Part shown: positions 1 to 6,542 of the stretch, piece by piece
How positions within the stretch are numbered: the stretch's first letter is position 1
Layout: each line of letters opens with the position of its first letter
Source: a bacterium
GTDB lineage: Bacteria; CG2-30-53-67; CG2-30-70-394
DNA: 18,236 nt
Direction: 5' to 3'
Assembly: GCA_024278555.1 (NCBI GenBank)
Contig: JAJRSX010000043.1
Location: 1 to 18,236, forward strand
Position numbers and translations under genes: made by a program
The notes under the pieces: model-generated
Told to the model about the DNA's origin: nothing
Seen by the model: only the letters and a program-made list of their open reading frames with translations
The model's database searches: none

Positions 1-46
1 CAACCCCCATTCTCCACCGAACCCCCGCCCTCCCCGCTGAATGCAG

Positions 47-109
47 TTCGCTGAAAGCTGTTCGCTGTTCGCTGAAAGCTCTTCGCTCTTCGCTGAAAGC
101 TGAAAGCTC
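47..109. repeat. 21-base tandem repeat array, three units
   Basis: The 13-mer TTCGCTGAAAGCT occurs at 47-59, 68-80 and 89-101, an exact 21-base period. The remaining 8 bases of each unit vary but keep the same TTCGCT or GAAAGCT vocabulary. The array ends 8 bases before the stop codon of the minus-strand glycosyltransferase, so it lies in that gene's 3' flank. Bases 1-46 hold nothing I can identify. Sequences of this kind (CAGCGAA/AGCTTTC on the other strand) are familiar as intergenic spacer repeats in diverse bacteria; no function is known to me. Confidence 0.8.
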
Positions 110-117
110 GACGGCGC

Positions 118-1350
118 CTAAAACTCCGGCTCCAGCTCCACGCAGCTTCGCGTGCGTACCGCCTCGCGGGCGAGGGCGTAGGCCTCGTTGTATTGGCCGG
201 CCACCACCTCCCACGCCACCACCTCGTCGAGGTACCGCTTCAGGTGGTCGCCGAGGTCCATGCGCAGCTCCGGGTTGCACGCCAGGCGGATCACCTTCTC
301 CTTCAACATCGGCTTGGTGGTGAAGAGGAGGCCGCCGTCGCTCTCCAGGGTCTGGGCGGTGAGCCCCTCCATGGGGGCGCTGGTGATGTACGGCTTGTTG
401 AGGGCGATGATCCGCGCCAGGGTCCCCGACTGGGTCTCGTCGGTGGAGGGGAGGACCACGAAGTCGCACACCGCCATGACCTTGTAGTAGATCTCGCCGC
501 GCGGCACGAACTCGTAGTAGTGGGCGAGCCCCTTGGACTCCAGGAGCTCCAGCTCCTCCCGGTACCGCTCATAGTCCTTCAGGTGGTTCGGGTCGCGCAT
601 GGTACCGGCGGCGAGCAGGTCCCACTCCTCGCCGGTGCGCGCCTGGATCTCCGCCTGGATCTCCTCCCACATGGAGGTGAGGATGTCCCACCGCTTGTTC
701 GACTGGATCCACCCCACCAGCCCCACCAGGTGGGGGCCGAGGTGGGCCACCTGGTCGAGGCCGAGCTCGGCGCGCAGCTTCGGGACCTCATCGATTCCCC
801 AGCGGCGGTCGGAGCGGGCGCCGTGGGGCACCACCATGATGTTGCGCGGCACCGGCCAGCCGTAGCCGGGGAAGGTCCAGTCGAGGCGCCACTTCTGGTA
901 GTGGCACTTGAGGAGGACCACGTCCGCCGCCTCGCACGTCTGGTAGATGAACTCCGCCTCGGTGTCGCGCAGGCGGCCGTGAACCGTGTGCGGCTCCACC
1001 ACCGTGGGGACGTCGGCGAGGGCCTGGAGGAGGGCGATGAAGCCGCGGTTGTGGTCGCCGATGCCGCGCTCATCCACGTACTCGTAGAGGCCGTACTCGT
1101 GCTCCAGGTGGACGCAGTAGGGGTCGAGGTCGCGGATCTTCTCCACCACCGGCCGCCACCAGTCGGCGCGCTGCATGTCGATGATCGGGAAGACCCCCTC
1201 ACCGGCGCCGTCGGTGTGGGAGATGACCACCACCTCGCGGCCGGGGTTCGCCCTGGCGATGAACTCCCGCGCCTCCTCGGTGAAGGTGCCGATGCCGCAC
1301 AGCCGCGGCGGGTAGCTGGAGACCAGGCAGATAGGACCGTCGTGGGACAT
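118..1350 (-). CDS. GT4-type glycosyltransferase, 410 aa
   Basis: A predicted cytoplasmic GT-B fold glycosyltransferase that moves a sugar from a nucleotide-sugar donor; donor and acceptor are not known. The N-terminus reads VSSYPPRLCGIGTFT (about residues 10-24), the opening strand and glycine-rich loop of the family. HLEHEYGLYE follows at 81-90, the acceptor-side HGA at 176-178, and the donor-domain segment PSTDETQSGTLARI at 301-314. In the last segment the usual second glutamate of the EX7E motif is not evident and the core is SGTLA. I chose ATG at 1350 because the homologous domain begins there and GGAG lies 5 bases upstream; the frame is open for another 75 codons but that part looks non-coding. 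The neighbouring gene 1698-3992 has a related N-terminal domain. Family assignment is firm, substrate unknown. Confidence 0.85.
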   Translation of the reverse strand: MSHDGPICLVSSYPPRLCGIGTFTEEAREFIARANPGREVVVISHTDGAGEGVFPIIDMQRADWWRPVVEKIRDLDPYCVHLEHEYGLYEYVDERGIGDHNRGFIALLQALADVPTVVEPHTVHGRLRDTEAEFIYQTCEAADVVLLKCHYQKWRLDWTFPGYGWPVPRNIMVVPHGARSDRRWGIDEVPKLRAELGLDQVAHLGPHLVGLVGWIQSNKRWDILTSMWEEIQAEIQARTGEEWDLLAAGTMRDPNHLKDYERYREELELLESKGLAHYYEFVPRGEIYYKVMAVCDFVVLPSTDETQSGTLARIIALNKPYITSAPMEGLTAQTLESDGGLLFTTKPMLKEKVIRLACNPELRMDLGDHLKRYLDEVVAWEVVAGQYNEAYALAREAVRTRSCVELEPEF

Positions 1351-1527
1351 GGGAGCTCCGGGAGAGGGGACGCGGCCGGCCACTGTCAGCCTCCCCTTTT
1401 GTAACGGCAGGGGACGAGCACGCAAGGGGGGACCATAGTCCATGATCGTCGGGTGGATTCTCGCGTAGAGAGGCGGCGGCGCGGTCTCGAACGTGTGCTC
1501 CAGTCGCCAAATCGCTTCGGCCGAGTG

Positions 1528-1552
1528 GGTTGTCCACGAAGGCACACGAAGA
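1528..1552. repeat. short degenerate spacer repeat (CTTCGTG type)
   Basis: On the minus strand this reads CTTCGTGTGCCTTCGTGGAC followed by AACC: two CTTCGTG units in tandem. It resembles short CTTCGTG(T/G) repeats commonly seen between genes in many bacterial genomes. It is comparable in style to the CCGTG-type repeat at 17251-17280. Confidence 0.5.
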
Positions 1553-1632
1553 GCGGGCCGCTTGGCGGCGCGCACTTCCGCCCGCTCCCCCCGCGGATTG
1601 CGCCGGCGCCCACCCCGCTCGGAGGCGACCTC

Positions 1633-1659
1633 GGTGCGCCGCGCTGCGCTTGGCGCACC
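1633..1659 (-). terminator. possible hairpin after the fusion glycosyltransferase
   Basis: GGTGCGCC (1633-1640) and GGCGCACC (1652-1659) form a perfect 8-base stem with an 11-base loop, 39 bases beyond the stop codon of the gene ending at 1698. There is no U-tract on the minus-strand transcript side, so if it ends transcription it is not a classical intrinsic terminator. It may only stabilise the 3' end. Confidence 0.3.
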
Positions 1660-1697
1660 CTAGGGAGGCTTCCCGGAGGTTGTTTTTTCGCCGACCC

Positions 1698-3992
1698 CTA
1701 CCCCACATCCGGCTGCCTCCGGTGGCCGAGGGCGAGGCGGGCGAGCAGGTAGCAGAGGGTCGACTCGGCCCCCTGGTTGCGGTTCACCCCGCCTGCCTCC
1801 AGGCCGTCTCCACAAGCGCCGGTACGGAAGGCGTAGACCGGCTCCCCCACACGGTTGCGGCCGAGGAACCACTCAAACGCCGTGTGGGCGAGCTCCATGT
1901 ACCGCTCCTCGCCGGTCACCTGGTGCGCCATCACATACGCCTCCACCAGGTAGCCGGCGTCGATGGGCTGCTGATCGAAGAGGGCCTTATCGCCGCCACG
2001 GCGATACCAACCGCGGTTGCCCACCAGGTCGAAGTAGGGCTCCCCCCCCGCCCCCTCGGTGAGCTGGCAGGCGGTGAGGTGGTCCAGGGCCGCCAGGGCG
2101 ACTTCGCGGCAGCGCCCCTCACCGGTGCGCCGGTGGGCATGGAGCAGGGCCTCGCACACCTTCGCGTTGCCGTAGGTGAGGCTCTCCTCGAACCACGGCC
2201 ACGCCTCGTCGGCGGTGGCGTCGAAGGCGGCCACCATGCCGTCGGCGAGGCGGCGGATGAGCCCCTCGTGGGCCGCGTCGCGGGTGGCGGCGAGGCCACA
2301 GAGGGCGTAGGCGCGGGAGCGCAGAGGGGTGAGGCGCGCGAGGTGAGGGAGGGCGGCGGCGATCATCTCTCGGGCGAGTGCCCGTGCCCCCTCGGTGGGG
2401 GCGATGCGCTCGGCCCATCCGAGCCCCCACACCACCCGCCCGAGGGTGTCGCCGCCACCGCCCTCGTCGAGGAAGCGGCGGTCGTACCCCATGAAGTTGT
2501 GGAAGTGGCCGTCGCCGGTCTGGGCGTGGCGGAGAAAGGCGAGGTAGGTGGTGGCCAGGGGCAGGAGGCGACGGCGTGCCGCGCCGCCGGTGGTCTCCCG
2601 CCACAGACGGCAAACCACCGCCAGGGCGCGCCCCACGTCATCGGCGGAGTAGCCGTGGGCGCGATCGGGGATGCCGCGGACGGTGTGTTGGATGATCCCC
2701 ACGTCGTCGGTGAGCAGCCGCAGGTGGTCGAGACGCAGCTCCGGTAGGGTGGCGCGCGGCGGCCGCGGCGATGGCCGGGCCGGGCGGGCGCGGTCCTCCA
2801 CCACCTCCCGGCAGACCGCCAGGTAGCGCTCCGCCACCCGGCTCCACGCCATCTCCGCGCCGAGGGCGGTGACGCGCTCGCGCATCTGCGCGCGCATCTC
2901 CTCCTCTTCGATGAGGCGACGGATCGCCGCCGCCAGCCCGGCGTGGTCGCCGAAGTCGACAAGCAGACCACGCCCGTCGGCGAGCATCTCCCGGGCGTAC
3001 CAGTACGGCGTGGAGACCACCGGCAGCCCCATGCCGATGGCGAAGGCGAGGGTACCGCTCGCCACCTGCGCCGCGTGGCGGTATGGGGTGCAGTAGGCAT
3101 CCGCCGCCGCGAGGTAGCGGCCCAACTCCTCCTGGCTCACAAAGCGGTCGTGGAAGGCGACGTGGCCGGTGAGGTGGAGGTCGCGCACCCGCCGCTCCAA
3201 CGACAGGCGGTAGCGCTCCCCCTCCTTGCGCCGCACCGCCGGGTGGGTGGCGCCGAGGACCACGTAGAGGAGCTCCGGATGGTCCGCCACCAGGGGCGGG
3301 AGCGCCTCGATCACCGTCTCGATGCCCTTGTTCTCCGAGAGCAGCCCGAAGGTGAGGAGGACGAAGCGGTGGTCCACCCCGAAGTGGCGGCGGCACTCGC
3401 CACGGTCGATCCCGGGCAGCTCCGGCACCCCGTGGTGGATGTGGCGGATACGCTCCCCTGAAACCCCGCAGACCTGCTGGAGGATCTCCCCGCCCACCCG
3501 GCTGAGGACCACCAGCCGGTCGGACCAGCGGGCCACCTCCTCCATGCTCCGCCTGTAGGTGGCGTCCGGGTCGCGCAGGGCGGTGTGGCAGACGGTGACC
3601 ACCGGCTTGGTGAGGCGGGAGAGGAGGGAGGTGAGGTAGCTGCCGGCGTCGCCCCCGAAGATGCCGAACTCGTGCTGCACCACCACCACCTCGGCGCGCG
3701 AGAAGTTGATCGCCTCCGCCGCCTGCCGGTAGTCCGCCACCCGGGGTGCGAGGATCCTGCCTGCCACCTCCGGCGGGTAGTCATACCCCTCGGGCCGGTC
3801 ATCGAGGGCGTAGACTCGGCACCGCTCCGGCCCGGCGATCCGGTGAAGCGACACCACCAGGTCATGGGCGAAGGTGGCAATGCCGCAGGCACGCGGCACG
3901 TAGGTGGAGACCACCGCCAGGCGCGGGCCGGCGGCCCGTACCTCTCTCTCCCGTCCCTGACCTGTCGCCACGTCCAGCTCCTCGGTGTGCAC
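1698..3992 (-). CDS. GT4-type glycosyltransferase fused to helical-toroid glycosidase-like domain, 764 aa
   Basis: Two-part enzyme. Residues about 24-400 are a GT-B glycosyltransferase: VVSTYVPRACGIATF at 27-41, QHEFGIFGG at 106-114, HHGVPELPG at 186-194, and LTFGLLSENKG at 213-223. The donor-side region has YRHAAQVASGTLAFAIG at 304-320 and VSTPYWYAREMLADGRGL at 326-343. After a Pro/Arg-rich linker (about 401-416), residues 417-755 are helical and aromatic-rich (HFHNFMGYDRRF, EAWPWFEESLTYGNAK, GWYRRGGDKALFDQQPID, NRNQGAESTLCYLLA). This looks like an (alpha/alpha)6-toroid domain of the kind found in glycosidases and sugar epimerases. The start is GTG at 3992 with GGAGGT 5 bases upstream. The fusion suggests synthesis and trimming or remodelling of one glycan, which is inference. 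No signal peptide is seen. Confidence 0.85.
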   Translation of the reverse strand: MHTEELDVATGQGREREVRAAGPRLAVVSTYVPRACGIATFAHDLVVSLHRIAGPERCRVYALDDRPEGYDYPPEVAGRILAPRVADYRQAAEAINFSRAEVVVVQHEFGIFGGDAGSYLTSLLSRLTKPVVTVCHTALRDPDATYRRSMEEVARWSDRLVVLSRVGGEILQQVCGVSGERIRHIHHGVPELPGIDRGECRRHFGVDHRFVLLTFGLLSENKGIETVIEALPPLVADHPELLYVVLGATHPAVRRKEGERYRLSLERRVRDLHLTGHVAFHDRFVSQEELGRYLAAADAYCTPYRHAAQVASGTLAFAIGMGLPVVSTPYWYAREMLADGRGLLVDFGDHAGLAAAIRRLIEEEEMRAQMRERVTALGAEMAWSRVAERYLAVCREVVEDRARPARPSPRPPRATLPELRLDHLRLLTDDVGIIQHTVRGIPDRAHGYSADDVGRALAVVCRLWRETTGGAARRRLLPLATTYLAFLRHAQTGDGHFHNFMGYDRRFLDEGGGGDTLGRVVWGLGWAERIAPTEGARALAREMIAAALPHLARLTPLRSRAYALCGLAATRDAAHEGLIRRLADGMVAAFDATADEAWPWFEESLTYGNAKVCEALLHAHRRTGEGRCREVALAALDHLTACQLTEGAGGEPYFDLVGNRGWYRRGGDKALFDQQPIDAGYLVEAYVMAHQVTGEERYMELAHTAFEWFLGRNRVGEPVYAFRTGACGDGLEAGGVNRNQGAESTLCYLLARLALGHRRQPDVG

Positions 3993-4251
3993 GATTTACC
4001 TCCGGGGTGGATACCGGCACCCGTCTCTCTGCGTGATGGTGCCTGCCCCCCAGACCGGGCGAGGTATCGCACCGACCGGGGGCCGGTGCACCTGACTCCA
4101 AGATGGGCGGGATGGTGCTCGGTGTCTACTCCCGGCGGAGGCCCCCACCACCCCGACCAGCCCCCACTCCCCGAGGTGCAAGGGAGAGGGATGGGGGAGG
4201 CCGAACCTCGTCGCCCTTCCCGTCTCCAGGTACACCCGGCACCCTCTCCCC
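3993..4251. promoter_or_regulatory. divergent intergenic region between fusion glycosyltransferase and mqnA
   Basis: This 259-base gap must contain promoters for both divergent genes. The Shine-Dalgarno of the minus-strand gene is visible at 3998-4003 (GGAGGT on the minus strand). No Shine-Dalgarno precedes mqnA at 4252. No convincing -35/-10 pair stands out in this GC-rich sequence. Confidence 0.5.
4161..4197. repeat. C-rich/G-rich inverted repeat
   Basis: CCCCCACTCCCC at 4161-4172 faces GGGAGAGGGATGGGGG at 4182-4197, giving an imperfect hairpin around GAGGTGCAA. It resembles the CCCTCTCCC/GGGAGAGGG intergenic hairpins common in proteobacterial genomes. It lies 54 bases ahead of mqnA, so it would sit in the mqnA leader or in its promoter. 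Confidence 0.45.
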
Positions 4252-5043
4252 ATGCTCCGACTCGGCGAGATCGCCTATGCCAACTGCGTCCCGGTACAGG
4301 CGCCCTTCCGCGACCGCTGGGGCGCAGCCTACCGCTTTGCCGCGGGCGAGCCGGCAGAGGTCAACCGGCTCCTGGCCGCCGGGGAGATCGACTGCGGGCC
4401 GGTCTCCTCCATCGAGCTCGCCCGCCGCCCGGAGCGCTACCAAATCGTCCCCGACCTCGCCATCGCCGCGGCCGGCGAGGCGCGCTCGGTCCTCCTCCTC
4501 ACCCCGGTGGCGGTTACCGAGCTCGGCGGCGTGGAGGTGTGGCTCACCCCCGCCTCGGCCACCTCGGTGGTCCTCCTGCGCATCCTCCTGGAGCGGTTCG
4601 CCGGAGTCACCCCGCGCTACCGCGACGGGGAGCCGGACGACCCGCACGCCCCGCGCCTGCTCATCGGCGATCGCGCCATGGCCGCCGCCGCCACCGCCAC
4701 CGCCGGAGTGGAGGTGGTCGACCTCGGCACCTGGTGGCGTGAGGCGACCGGCCTGCCCATGGTCTTCGCCCTCTGGCTCCTGCGCCGCGACACCGCCGCG
4801 CGTGAGCCCGAGGCGTGCGCCGAGCTCGCCCGGCGGCTGGCGGCGGCGCGCGACGCCGGGTGTACCGATCTCGACACCCTCGCCCGCGACCACGCCTCCG
4901 CGGCCCTGCCGGCGGACCGCCTGAGCGCCTACTGGCGCACCCTCTCCTACCGCCTGGGGCCGGAGGAGCGGGCCGGCCTGGAGCGATTTTTCACCCTCGC
5001 CGCCGAGATCGGCGCGGTCGGGGGCGCGGCGCGCGCCCAGTAG
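4252..5043 (+). CDS. mqnA: Chorismate dehydratase MqnA (futalosine menaquinone pathway)
   Basis: MqnA removes water from chorismate to give 3-[(1-carboxyvinyl)oxy]benzoate, the first step of the futalosine route to menaquinone, in the cytoplasm. Family marks are clear. The start is MLRLGEIAYANCVPV (usual form: I-x-Y-x-N-C-x-P), GEIDCGPVSSIE lies at 44-55, LLIGDRAM at 136-143, and DLGTWWREATGLPMVFALW at 157-175. The length of 263 aa is normal for the family. ATG at 4252 is chosen because the conserved N-terminus begins there, although no Shine-Dalgarno is visible. It is the only confident plus-strand gene, divergent from the glycosyltransferase and convergent with the SH3 protein gene (16 bases between stops). 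No other mqn gene is in the window, so the pathway must be completed elsewhere. Confidence 0.93.
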   Translation: MLRLGEIAYANCVPVQAPFRDRWGAAYRFAAGEPAEVNRLLAAGEIDCGPVSSIELARRPERYQIVPDLAIAAAGEARSVLLLTPVAVTELGGVEVWLTPASATSVVLLRILLERFAGVTPRYRDGEPDDPHAPRLLIGDRAMAAAATATAGVEVVDLGTWWREATGLPMVFALWLLRRDTAAREPEACAELARRLAAARDAGCTDLDTLARDHASAALPADRLSAYWRTLSYRLGPEERAGLERFFTLAAEIGAVGGAARAQ

Positions 5044-5059
5044 GCAGTGAGCAGCGCGC

Positions 5060-5878
5060 CTAAAACAGCCGCGCCTGGCGCGGCGTGGCGCTGCCGACGA
5101 CCGTATTCGAGGGGTCGGTGACCACCACCAGGGGGCGGTTGCGGTAGCGCCGGCGGTAGGCGGCGTGGTCCCGCAACAGATCGGCGAAGCCCTGCGCCGC
5201 CTGGCGCAGGAAGGCGAGACGCTGCTCCTCGGCGAGGTAGTGCCACGACGACTCCACCACCACGTCGAGCTCCGCCTCATGGTAGTGGTCGAGGACCACC
5301 TCATTCACCGCCCCCCACCGCACCACCCCGGGGTAGTCGCGCCTGAGCGCCGCCAGGAGCGGCGCCACCGGGTCCGGGGGGACAAGGCGCGCGACCTCGG
5401 CGGCGACCCACACCCGCCGGCCGTCGGGCCGCTCCACCTGGATCCAGTCGCCGTCACGCCCCACCGCCGCCAGGGACTCACCCCGTTTGAGCCTCCCGGC
5501 CCGCCTGGCGCGGCGCGACGGTCGTGCCCGCAGGTTGGCGTACCGCCCCTTCGGTCGCACCCGGCTCCCCGCCTCCACCGGGGTCACGGTCGGGCGCACG
5601 AGGCGCTTGAAGATCCACGCCCGCTTGCCCCCCGGCAGGCGGATCTCGTACCAGTCGCCCTGGTGGTCGAGGACCGGAAAGCGCTCTCCCCTTTTCGCCC
5701 GCCCCACCTTCGGGGCGCCGGTAGAGGGCGCCCCGCGCAGGTTGACCACATCACGCCGTACCTCCACCCGCTCCGGTACCGCTGCCCGGGCGGGCGCGGC
5801 CACCATGAGGAGGACGACACACGCGACGATCGCGGCGGCGGCGCAACGCAAGGAGACGGAACAGCGGCGACCGATCAC
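5060..5878 (-). CDS. Secreted protein with two bacterial SH3 domains, 272 aa
   Basis: Residues 1-32 form a signal peptide: basic start, hydrophobic core AAAAIVACVVLLMVAAP, and a likely cut after ARA. Two SH3b-type domains follow, about 36-95 (VVNLRGAPSTGAPKVGRAKR, GDWYEIRLP, AWIFKRLV) and 104-165 (YANLRARPSRRARRAGRLKR, GDWIQVERPDGRRVWVAAEV). Such domains usually bind peptidoglycan or other cell-wall ligands. The last ~105 residues (168-272) form a separate domain I do not recognise, with WHYLAEEQRLAFLRQAAQGF and a closing VVVTDPSNTVVGSATPRQAR. The start is GTG at 5878, whose GTGA overlaps the TGA stop of the PrcB-like gene, so the two are probably translationally coupled. Its place is likely the periplasm, near the wall. 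Confidence 0.8.
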   Translation of the reverse strand: MIGRRCSVSLRCAAAAIVACVVLLMVAAPARAAVPERVEVRRDVVNLRGAPSTGAPKVGRAKRGERFPVLDHQGDWYEIRLPGGKRAWIFKRLVRPTVTPVEAGSRVRPKGRYANLRARPSRRARRAGRLKRGESLAAVGRDGDWIQVERPDGRRVWVAAEVARLVPPDPVAPLLAALRRDYPGVVRWGAVNEVVLDHYHEAELDVVVESSWHYLAEEQRLAFLRQAAQGFADLLRDHAAYRRRYRNRPLVVVTDPSNTVVGSATPRQARLF

Positions 5879-6417
5879 GGCGTGGGCAGGGCGACCTCGG
5901 CGAGACGGTGGCCCTCCGGATCAACGAAGCGCACCGCCCGCCAGTTGCCGCGGGTGAGGCGCACCAGGCAGTAGGGCGAGGTGATCACCTGGGCGGTGAT
6001 CGCCCCAGCGGGTGGCGCCTGCCGCTCCACGGTCACCACCAACCGGTCGCCGTCGCGCACCGCGCCGGTGAGGTGAATCCCGTAGCCGGCGGAGGGCCGC
6101 CGGCCGAGGAAGGCGGCGGCCACCACCGCATGGTCGAAGTCCACCGCCACCACCGGCGGCGGCGGCAACTGGCCGGCGTGGATGGCGACGTAGGCGGCGG
6201 CAAAGGTGGGCGGATCGCCGTAGAGGGCGAAGCCGCTTCGCTCCCCCACCGCCCCCGACTGGCCGCCGCACTCAATCTGCTCCATGGGCGAGCCGTCGCG
6301 GGTGGCCCCGGCAGTGGCACAGGCGGTCAGGGTGGCGGCGAGGGCGATGACGAGAAAGAGGAGGGTGCGCGCAGGTGCGGGGGTGAGGGATGAGAGATGA
6401 GGGATGGGGGGTGGCAC
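5875..6417 (-). CDS. PrcB-like lipoprotein, about 180 aa
   Basis: The C-terminal ~110 residues match the PrcB C-terminal domain pattern (protease complex-associated). VAVDFDHAVVAAAFLGRR, PSAGYGIHLTG and AITAQVITSPYCLVRL are the characteristic blocks, followed by VRFVD near the end. In Treponema denticola PrcB belongs to the dentilisin protease complex; most homologues are uncharacterised. The N-terminal hydrophobic stretch TLLFLVIALAATLTAC ends in a lipobox (LTAC, Cys about residue 33), so it should be lipid-anchored. The start is uncertain: GTG at 6417 is the nearest acceptable start to the signal peptide. The upstream in-frame ATGs lie inside a repeat element and give an unusually long leader. 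No Shine-Dalgarno is visible. The stop overlaps the start of the SH3 gene by 4 bases. Confidence 0.75.
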   Translation of the reverse strand: MPPPIPHLSSLTPAPARTLLFLVIALAATLTACATAGATRDGSPMEQIECGGQSGAVGERSGFALYGDPPTFAAAYVAIHAGQLPPPPVVAVDFDHAVVAAAFLGRRPSAGYGIHLTGAVRDGDRLVVTVERQAPPAGAITAQVITSPYCLVRLTRGNWRAVRFVDPEGHRLAEVALPTP

Positions 6418-6542
6418 CGGCGGGCGACCGGCGAGTGGACGATCAACATGCGAGATTCCCGACACAACCATCGGCTCGCAGGGCCGTCCACCCCTCATCC
6501 CCCATCCCTCGACCCTCATCCCCGCGAGCAAAGCGAGCCCCC
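6390..6542. repeat. MITE-like intergenic element, copy A
   Basis: Purine-rich arm GATGAGGGATGGGGGGTGG (about 6396-6414) faces a pyrimidine-rich arm near 6490-6520 (CCACCCCTCATCCCCCATCC), an imperfect inverted repeat flanking an ~80-base core. The core ends in CGGCTCGCAGGGCCGTCCA, nearly the same as CGGCCCGCAGGGCCGTCCA in the element at 11599-11747. Both elements run up to the stop codon of a minus-strand gene with a similar tail (CATCCC, GC-rich doublet, CCCC). It overlaps the 5' end of the PrcB-like gene if the GTG start at 6417 is right. Confidence 0.5.

Larger units (their letters stand above)
1351..1697. other. 347-base intergenic region between the two glycosyltransferases
   Basis: No gene is supported here. 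The part next to 1350 is the leader of the downstream glycosyltransferase, with a Shine-Dalgarno GGAG at 1356-1359. A weak promoter-like pair on the minus strand (TTGCGT, 16 bases, TACAAA) can be seen near 1400-1427 but matches the consensus poorly. A spacer repeat lies at 1528-1552 and a GC-rich inverted repeat at 1633-1659. A six-T run at 1683-1688 is on the plus strand and does not directly follow the stem. Confidence 0.6.

Noticed and set aside
47-109. Possible CRISPR array
   Set aside because: The 13-base repeats are separated by only 8 bases of related sequence; there are no unique spacers and no cas genes.
1531-1539. Another DnaA-like box (TGTCCACGA context) in the first intergenic gap
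   Set aside because: It mismatches the box end (TTGTCCACG) and is part of a CTTCGTG spacer repeat.
1351-1575. N-terminal extension of the first glycosyltransferase
   Set aside because: The added 75 residues have no family similarity, and a Shine-Dalgarno with normal spacing sits before the ATG at 1350.
1676-1690. Plus-strand intrinsic terminator using the TTTTTT run
   Set aside because: There is no plus-strand gene to terminate, and the nearest strong stem ends 23 bases before the T-run.
3993-4251. Riboswitch in the long mqnA leader
   Set aside because: No known riboswitch core is visible; the structure is explained by a simple C-rich/G-rich hairpin.
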